DNA of 64,000 nt from JAJZAM01 sp027391075 (GTDB lineage: Bacteria > Actinomycetota > Acidimicrobiia > Acidimicrobiales > Palsa-688). Below, in pieces: positions 58,692-64,000 of the stretch. Positions within the stretch are counted from its first letter, which is position 1. Each line of letters starts with the position of its first letter. The DNA lies in NCBI GenBank assembly GCA_027391075.1, contig DAHYHI010000015.1, positions 160,039-224,038 on the forward strand, written 5' to 3'. The translations under genes and the position numbers were made by a program. The notes under the pieces were generated by a model. That model worked only from the letters and a program-made list of their open reading frames with translations. It did not search any database and had not been told where the DNA came from.

Positions 58692-59825
58692 GTGGAGCAG
58701 CGACGGACCCGGGACCGTTCGAGCAGCTCAGTTCTGCGACAGCGTCCGATAGCTGTAATCATCTCCTTTCGCCTCGGAGGAGCCGACGGAGTGTCGGTTG
58801 AAGCAGCCAAATGGGCAGCTGCGCTGCGGTTTCTTGGGTTCGACGTGAGGTCGGTTGCGGGATCCGGTCCCGTGGACGACCTTGTCCCTGGCCTCGACGC
58901 AGGAACCTGGCTGACCGGGCGCCCTCAGGAACCGCTGGATACGAATGCCCTGGCGAGATCGCTGCGCGGGGCCGACCTCGTAGTTGTGGAGAACTTGTGC
59001 TCTCTGCCGCTGAACCCTGCCGCCCGGGACGAGGTGGCCCGCCTTCTAAGCGGACGACGGGCCATCATGCGCCATCACGACCTACCGTGGCAACGGGAGC
59101 GTTTCGCCGCTCATCCCCCGCCGCCCGACGACCCTTCGTGGGTGCACGTGACGATAAGCGACCTGTCCGCTCGCGAACTGGCGGATAGGGGCATCAATGC
59201 CACGGTCCTGCGGAACTGCTTTGACACAGCCCCGCCGAGAGGCGACAGAGAAGCCACTCGACGAGCACTCGGCGTCAAACCAGGCGATCTGGTCGTGCTC
59301 CAGCCCACGCGGGCCATCCCCCGCAAGAATATCCCTGCCGGTCTCGCCTTGGCCGAACATCTCCGCGCCTTCTACTGGCTTCTCGGTCCAGCCGAAGAGG
59401 GATACCAGGACACCCTCGAAGGCCTTTTGAGCCGAGCACGAGTGCCAGTGCGCCACGGGACTGTCGCCCCTGTCGGGCCTAGCACCGGGGTGCAGCACGC
59501 CTACGCTGCGTGCGACGTAGTTGCCTTCCCGTCGACCTGGGAGGGCTTCGGGAACCCGCCGCTCGAAGCTGGTATCTTCATGCGTCCGGCGGTGGTGGGG
59601 AGCTATCCAGTCGCCAACGAACTTCGCCGCCTCGGGTTCGACTGGTTCGATCCTGACGAGCCGGACGAGTTGAGCTGCTGGCTCCGCAGCCCAACGGGCC
59701 ACCTGCTTCTCCACAATCGCCAGCTTGTCCAGCGTCATTTCGACGTTGCGGATCTACCCAGCCGTCTCGCCAAGCTGATGATCGCCGCAGGATGGGACCT
59801 CCCAAGCGAAGGCCAGGCCAGCTAG
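58692..59825 (+). CDS. Glycosyltransferase (GT4-like)
   Basis: 377 aa, GTG start. GT-B fold: FRLGGADGVSVEAAKWAAAL, HHDLPWQR, LQPTRAIPRKN and the nucleotide-sugar motif FPSTWEGFGNPPLEA (~280-294). Donor and acceptor unknown. Divergent from the ccm operon; 45 bp between them. Confidence 0.8.
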   Translation: MEQRRTRDRSSSSVLRQRPIAVIISFRLGGADGVSVEAAKWAAALRFLGFDVRSVAGSGPVDDLVPGLDAGTWLTGRPQEPLDTNALARSLRGADLVVVENLCSLPLNPAARDEVARLLSGRRAIMRHHDLPWQRERFAAHPPPPDDPSWVHVTISDLSARELADRGINATVLRNCFDTAPPRGDREATRRALGVKPGDLVVLQPTRAIPRKNIPAGLALAEHLRAFYWLLGPAEEGYQDTLEGLLSRARVPVRHGTVAPVGPSTGVQHAYAACDVVAFPSTWEGFGNPPLEAGIFMRPAVVGSYPVANELRRLGFDWFDPDEPDELSCWLRSPTGHLLLHNRQLVQRHFDVADLPSRLAKLMIAAGWDLPSEGQAS

Positions 59826-60229
59826 GCCGCTACGCTGCGGCACGTATGGGCGGCTGGCGCTCCGCTCTACAGGTCGCTCGCCGAGCCTTGGCGGTTGGTG
59901 GGCGGCACCAACCTAAAGCGACGGCGCCGCGCCTTGACCGCGAGCAGGCTCGTAGCGGAGCGAACTGCCGGGTCCGGCCGCACTGGCTCGGGCGGCCTGC
60001 TAGTCACCTTCTCCGGGGCGTGGTTGGGGGGCCTCACGACCGATATTGTCGGCGGGTGCGGCGACCGCCTTCGCGCGAGCGTCTCACGTCGTGCCAAAAC
60101 AGGGCCTACGAAGTCGTAAAGCGCGTTTTGGAGCATTAGGCGAAACCCAGTCGAAGGTGTGACGGGCCCGGCGAGTCTGCGAGTATGGTCGTATGCGCGC
60201 AGAGCAGGACACTTGACTGTGAGGCGGAG
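59826..60229. other. 404-bp stretch without a confident gene
   Basis: Arg-rich open frames exist on both strands (for example 59846-60139 + and 59867-60136 -) but none has a ribosome-binding site, recognisable domain or consistent codon use. Partial frames on the plus strand read as possible remnants of a degraded gene (GGWRSALQVARRALA in one frame, VGGTNLKRRRRALTASRL in another), which is suggestive only. No tRNA or clear hairpin seen. Confidence 0.4.
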
Positions 60230-60961
60230 ATGACCGGCACCGTTGGCAGCCTACTCCGACGCCGTATGCCGGCTGAGGAGCGGCGGGTCCAACTCCTTGA
60301 CGCAGCCCTCGAACGGTTCGCCCGAAAGGGGTTCCACGAGACCTCGATGGAGGAGATTGCAGAATCAGCCGGGGTGACCAAGCCGGTCCTCTATCATCAT
60401 TTCTCGTCGAAGGCCGAGCTCTTCGTGGAGCTCTTGGACACCGTCGGAAGGAAGCTTCTCCTCGACATGTCCGCAAGGATTTCTGCTGAGACGAGCCCGT
60501 ACCGAAGGGTACTGGCCGGTTTTAGTTCCTACTTCGAGTTCGTAAGCACGTCCACGAGTGCCTACCAACTGCTCTTTGCGAGCGGGGCGCGCATGAGTGA
60601 AGAGTTCGCAGCTCCGGTCCGTCAGCTCGAGGAAAAAGTGGCCAAGCTGATCGCCGGCTTCGTCGAGGCTGACATCGACGACAGCCACAGGGAACTGCTC
60701 GGGTTCGCGATCGTCGGGCTAGGTGAGGTCGCAGCACGGCGCTGGGTGACTAACCGCCTGGCCGGCGCTGGAGATTCCGTCCACGATGCTCCGGGCTCGG
60801 ATTCGACCGGCCCGACCCTTGGAACTGAAGGAGCTACCTTGCGACCTTTAGACCCGGTCGAGGGCGACTTGATGGCCGTGCGACTCGCCGACCTGGTGTG
60901 GGCGGGGTTGAGAGCCCTGCCCGCCGACAGGTCCTCCGCGCCCGAAGGCAGAAACGAGTAG
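60230..60961 (+). CDS. TetR family transcriptional regulator
   Basis: 243 aa from ATG 60230 (GAGGCGG upstream). DNA-binding domain RVQLLDAALERFARKGFHETSMEEIAESAGVTKPVLYHHFSSKAELF. The C-terminal ~60 residues are long and Gly/Ser/Thr-rich. Likely controls the thioesterase 8 bp downstream and perhaps fatty-acid metabolism, since such pairs are frequent (inference). Confidence 0.88.
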   Translation: MTGTVGSLLRRRMPAEERRVQLLDAALERFARKGFHETSMEEIAESAGVTKPVLYHHFSSKAELFVELLDTVGRKLLLDMSARISAETSPYRRVLAGFSSYFEFVSTSTSAYQLLFASGARMSEEFAAPVRQLEEKVAKLIAGFVEADIDDSHRELLGFAIVGLGEVAARRWVTNRLAGAGDSVHDAPGSDSTGPTLGTEGATLRPLDPVEGDLMAVRLADLVWAGLRALPADRSSAPEGRNE

Positions 60962-60969
60962 GTGCCCTC

Positions 60970-61434
60970 TTGAGCGAGAATCTGCAACCGGTACCGAAGA
61001 TAGCGGAATCTCCGCAACCCAAAGCACTTCAACGCAGGCCTACCCTGCGCATTCCGCCAAACTGCGACCTGACCCTGGGCATCGTCTGCGTGGACAAGCC
61101 CGAACCCGGGGTAACGGTCTGGAGGATGACAGCAGGAGAGCACCTGGCTAATCCGATCGGGGTCGTCCAGGGGGGGTTCGTGGCGGCGTTCGCCGATACC
61201 GCCATGGCATCTTCTACGATCACGAACCTCGCCGGCAAAAAGGCCTACACGGCCAACACGGAGATGAAGATCAGTTTCGTCAAGGCTGCGCCGGTCGGGG
61301 AACCCCTGACCTGCACTGCAAGGGTGATCGGAGGGGGCTCGAGGATCACTTTCGTCGAGGCCGAAGTGTGCGACGCCGCAGGTAATCTCATAGCCAAGGC
61401 GTCGTCCACCTACCTTCTAACTCCGAGGGAGTGA
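60970..61434 (+). CDS. PaaI-family hot-dog thioesterase
   Basis: 154 aa from TTG 60970 (AGGTG upstream). Hot-dog motif GVVQGGFVAAFADTAMA near 57-73 and MKISFVKAAPVGEPLTC. Hydrolyses acyl-CoA thioesters. Starts 8 bp after the TetR stop, so co-transcribed. Confidence 0.85.
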   Translation: MSENLQPVPKIAESPQPKALQRRPTLRIPPNCDLTLGIVCVDKPEPGVTVWRMTAGEHLANPIGVVQGGFVAAFADTAMASSTITNLAGKKAYTANTEMKISFVKAAPVGEPLTCTARVIGGGSRITFVEAEVCDAAGNLIAKASSTYLLTPRE

Positions 61435-61513
61435 TCCCTGACACCTAAGCAACACGAGGATTCCTTCCCGAGCGTCTGCCGCAGATCACCGGCACGCCCA
61501 ACGCCGGCTGCGC

Positions 61514-61999
61514 TCAGCTCAGCGCAGCGAGAATCGCGTCGGCGCTGCTCACGTCGAGACCGAGGGTGTCTTCGACTGCGAGGTGGGTTACTACACCGTC
61601 TTTAATAACCGCTGCGTAACGCTTGGACCTGACTCCGAGCCCGCCGCCGGTCAGGTCGACGTCCAGGCCCATCGCCTTGGTGAACAGCGCCGAGCCGTCG
61701 GCGATCATCCCGACGCCTTCGCCGACCTCGTTGGCGCGGCCCCACGCTCCCATGACGAAAGCATCGTTGACCGAGACGCAGAAGATGCGGTCGACACCTT
61801 TCTCCTTCAGGTCGTCAGCCCTTACCACGAAACCAGGCAGGTGGTGATCACTGCACGTCGGGGTGAAAGCCCCCGGCACGCCGAAAAGCACCACGGTTCC
61901 GGTCCCCAGAAGGTCGGCGGTTTGCGCCGGTTCGGGCCCGGAAGCCCCTGGCACTTGGACTTTAACGTCTGGAATCTTGTCGCCTACTGATATGGACAT
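61514..61999 (-). CDS. Peroxiredoxin (Prx5-type, TSA family)
   Basis: 161 aa; ATG 61999 chosen for the strong GGAGGAG site seven bases upstream. Peroxidatic Cys49 in PGAFTPTCSDHHLPG, second Cys74 in RIFCVSVND. Reduces hydroperoxides with a thiol donor in the cytoplasm. Convergent with no neighbour; the 79-bp gap holds no clear hairpin. Confidence 0.9.
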   Translation of the reverse strand: MSISVGDKIPDVKVQVPGASGPEPAQTADLLGTGTVVLFGVPGAFTPTCSDHHLPGFVVRADDLKEKGVDRIFCVSVNDAFVMGAWGRANEVGEGVGMIADGSALFTKAMGLDVDLTGGGLGVRSKRYAAVIKDGVVTHLAVEDTLGLDVSSADAILAALS

Positions 62000-62139
62000 A
62001 AGGTACTCCTCCGAGTGGGTGGTCGCGCCAGCAACACTCGCTGGGCGCACGGCTTGCACATAACGTAGCGCCTCGGCACCGCCCAGGAGAAACGTCGGCA
62101 AAACGTTAGCGCTGTCGACTCGTGTGGCAAGATTCCGAT

Positions 62140-62883
62140 ATGGCTGACAGCGATATCACCGGCCCCGGGGGATCCAGGGTTAAGGCTGCGGACGCAGAAA
62201 AGGCCGAAGCGGCCCAAACTGCGGCTTCGCTTGTCGCTGACGGAATGACCGTAGGGCTCGGTACGGGTTCTACGGTCGGCTACCTGATACCGGCCCTCGC
62301 GTCGCGGGGCCTGACGCTGACATGCGTTGCCACGTCGCCGGCGACGGAGAAAAAAGCTCGGGCGGCGGGCCTTGACGTGCGCTCTTTCAGCGACCCCTCC
62401 TCGCCGACGCGCTTGGATATTGCCATAGACGGCGCCGACCAGGTGGCGCCGGACGGTTGGCTGGTGAAAGGAGCGGGTGCCGCTCACACGAGGGAGAAGG
62501 TCGTCGCCGCGGCTGCAGACCGTTTCGTGGTGATCGTATCTTCGGAAAAACTCGTCGAGTCGCTCGCGTCGCCAGTCCCGCTGGAGATCCTCTCTTTCGG
62601 CGCAGCGGCTACTCTTCGCCGTCTTGGGGGTGCCAGGGTCAGGCCTGGCACCCCGGCGAGCCCCGACGGAGGGATCATCGCCGACTGGATGGACCTCATG
62701 AGCGACCCGAGAGGTCTCTGCGCCTTTTTCGATTCGACGCCGGGAGTGGTAAGCCACGGGCTTTTCCCGCCGGAGATGGTCAGCGACGTCGCAGTTTCAG
62801 GCCAGTTACTCCGACGGCCAGCTACAGCGGACGCCCCGACGACCAACTGGGCTAGCCTTGCGAAACGTCAAGGTACTGCGTAG
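62140..62883 (+). CDS. rpiA: Ribose-5-phosphate isomerase A
   Basis: 247 aa. GTGSTVGYLIPAL (~32-45), DIAIDGADQV, WLVKGAGAAHTREKVVA with the catalytic region and SFGAAATLRRLGG. Interconverts ribose 5-phosphate and ribulose 5-phosphate. ATG 62140; a GTG at 62122 is an alternative. Overlaps the convergent CHAP gene by 16 bp. Confidence 0.9.
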   Translation: MADSDITGPGGSRVKAADAEKAEAAQTAASLVADGMTVGLGTGSTVGYLIPALASRGLTLTCVATSPATEKKARAAGLDVRSFSDPSSPTRLDIAIDGADQVAPDGWLVKGAGAAHTREKVVAAAADRFVVIVSSEKLVESLASPVPLEILSFGAAATLRRLGGARVRPGTPASPDGGIIADWMDLMSDPRGLCAFFDSTPGVVSHGLFPPEMVSDVAVSGQLLRRPATADAPTTNWASLAKRQGTA

Positions 62884-63845
62884 CCGAAGATAGGCGCGCC
62901 GTTGTAGGTATTGGAGTCCGACGGTAGGTACGGCCCGTTGATCACCACGTTGTAGGAGCCCAAGTTCGCAGGGCCAGCGTCACCTTCGATGGTATCGATG
63001 GCGCCGTCTGGCCAGACCTGCGCTACAACCCCGGTGTGAACCGCTGTCGACACGTTCGCAGGGCCTGTTCCGTAAAGAACCAGGTCACCGGGGCTGGGGG
63101 TGGCGCTCGGCGGGAGCACCTGGGTATTCGCGGCGGCCCAGTCGTAGATGAAGCCGACGAAGGCCAGCGACGGAATAGGAACCCCGCTATTAGCCCAGAC
63201 CCAAGTCGCGAACAGGGCGCACCACTCTTCGCAGGGCCCGTAAGGGTTGCAGAAGTACCCGGTGTCAGGGTCGGGAACGACCTGGCTTGCAGCGAGAGTG
63301 ACGATGTCGTTGGCGGGCCCCGGGTGTTCGAAGCTGACGTTGAAAGCATCCGGTTCGAGCAGTCGGTACCCGTTGCCATGGGGTGTCGAGGCGATGGCAG
63401 CGATGGGTTCGGTGCGTGCGCTGCCCAGGTTATTGCCAAACGATCTTGCATCACCGAAGGTGTAGACGTCGCCGTTAGCGTTGGCCAGCCAGTAGCCACC
63501 GCCGTCCGGGGTGGCGGCCATTCCGGAAACGAAACCGGAGATGGTCGTGCCCCCTTCGGAGCCGTAGAACTGGGCGTCACCGAAACTGAAAACTCCGCCA
63601 TCGGCAGCCACCAGCCAATAGCCCTTACCGTCAGGGGCCGCCGCCATACCCACCACTGGAGCGTACAAGTCGAGGGCGTTGGCCCCGCCGTAGGACTGGG
63701 CATCACCGAAGGCAGTTACAGCACCATCGGCCGTCGCCAACCAGTAACCCTTGCCGTCGGGAGTTTCGGCCATCGCCACGACGGGCGATGGATATGTCTC
63801 ACTGGTCGGATCACCCTCGGGGATGGCGCTGCCGTAGTCAAGCAC
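62868..63845 (-). CDS. Secreted CHAP-domain protein with GYWL repeats (mature part, start displaced by a frameshift)
   Basis: 325 aa from GTG 63845, but the frame is open up to 63962 without a start codon and the reading is sensible there (ALSALSTVLASYPDQG). Three to four repeats of ~45 residues with GKGYWLATADGAVTAFGDA (~33-150), typical of acidimicrobial surface proteins, are followed by a CHAP domain: Cys in CEEWCALFATWVW and His in VHTGVVAQV, i.e. a Cys-His amidase/peptidase fold acting on peptidoglycan. A signal peptide exists just upstream in another frame (see next feature). Probably a murein hydrolase or adhesin; a pseudogene if the frameshift is real. Confidence 0.75.
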   Translation of the reverse strand: MLDYGSAIPEGDPTSETYPSPVVAMAETPDGKGYWLATADGAVTAFGDAQSYGGANALDLYAPVVGMAAAPDGKGYWLVAADGGVFSFGDAQFYGSEGGTTISGFVSGMAATPDGGGYWLANANGDVYTFGDARSFGNNLGSARTEPIAAIASTPHGNGYRLLEPDAFNVSFEHPGPANDIVTLAASQVVPDPDTGYFCNPYGPCEEWCALFATWVWANSGVPIPSLAFVGFIYDWAAANTQVLPPSATPSPGDLVLYGTGPANVSTAVHTGVVAQVWPDGAIDTIEGDAGPANLGSYNVVINGPYLPSDSNTYNGAPIFGYAVP

Positions 63846-63865
63846 ACCCTGGTCGGGATAGGACG

Positions 63866-63997
63866 CTAAGACTGTTGACAGCGCTGAAAGGGCACGACAC
63901 CAGAATTGCCGTCGACAACCGCCAACAGGGTGAGCACCACAACCAGCGCCGACGCTGTGAGGCTACCGAACGTGCGCCACATGCTGCGCCTAGCCAT
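63866..63997 (-). pseudogene. Signal-peptide fragment in a different frame from the CHAP protein
   Basis: ATG 63997, basic start (ARRSMWR), hydrophobic core ALVVVLTLLAVV, then PFQRCQQS and TAG at 63866. The CHAP frame begins reading sensibly at the same place but is offset by one base. Adding one T in the TTT run at 63887-63889 would join the two into one secreted protein. Either a real 1-bp deletion or a homopolymer sequencing error. Confidence 0.7.
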
Positions 63998-64000
63998 ATG

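Overview
The window looks like a chromosomal segment of a high-GC actinomycete, most plausibly class Acidimicrobiia. Pointers are a WhiB-type Fe-S regulator, an HU protein with a long Lys/Ala tail, a PdtaS-type kinase, ArsA-pair ATPases, an F420 guanylyltransferase (CofC/FbiD), mycobacterial-type SOS boxes, and a secreted protein built of the GYWL-type repeats common in Acidimicrobiia. GTG and TTG starts are frequent and many neighbours overlap by 1-16 bp. I see no rRNA, tRNA, CRISPR array, transposase, phage gene or plasmid gene, so this is ordinary core/accessory chromosome. The taxonomic call is inference.

Layout. 0-4.5 kb: end of an EamA/RhtA exporter, an ECF transporter (EcfT plus a fused S-like/ATPase/ATPase protein), a class II aldolase and a tautomerase. 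4.6-6.3 kb: a NuoF-like flavoprotein with a small Ser-rich membrane protein. 6.4-14.5 kb: an SOS mutagenesis set (dnaE2, imuB, imuA') under two near-identical LexA boxes, interrupted by an amidase and a PAP2-type protein. 14.5-17 kb: malic enzyme, a structured 600-bp leader/intergenic region with a Crp-like promoter, and a MarR regulator. 17-23.7 kb: secreted lipoprotein, RNase HII, RibD-like reductase, CofC, PIG-L deacetylase, HU. 23.8-30.8 kb: a GH63-like glucosidase and an envelope/glycan island (MGDG-synthase-like glycosyltransferase with a secreted-looking C-terminal half, polysaccharide deacetylase, a ZnuA-like lipoprotein lacking its usual His ligands, a serine hydrolase). 31-42 kb: LprG-like lipoprotein plus P55-like MFS pump, DUF3107, two ArsA ATPases, PdtaS convergent with WhiB, a diacylglycerol-kinase/SigF/anti-sigma operon, EtfBA.

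42-64 kb: the actinobacterial trio SCO1664-DUF3090-phosphatase, UDGb, a dGTPase-like HD protein, a periplasmic molybdoenzyme with cytochrome b, an Fe-S module (Mrp, SufR-like regulator, cysteine-desulfurase-like protein lacking the PLP lysine), then a complete System I cytochrome c maturation operon (ccdA-ccmABCDEFG-ccmHI) including a 45-aa ccmD. The right end carries a glycosyltransferase, TetR, a thioesterase, a peroxiredoxin, RpiA and a CHAP-domain protein whose signal peptide lies in another frame.

How it fits together: the Ccm operon implies c-type cytochromes outside the membrane; the molybdoenzyme/cytochrome b pair, EtfBA and the NuoF-like protein suggest a versatile electron-transfer network; LexA controls a translesion mutasome; WhiB, SufR-like and SigF-type genes suggest redox and stress control. 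The strongest unusual signals are the lysine-less cysteine desulfurase in the Fe-S module, the leaderless SOS promoter of dnaE2, the Crp-like promoter with a structured leader upstream of malic enzyme, and the frameshifted CHAP gene at the right edge.
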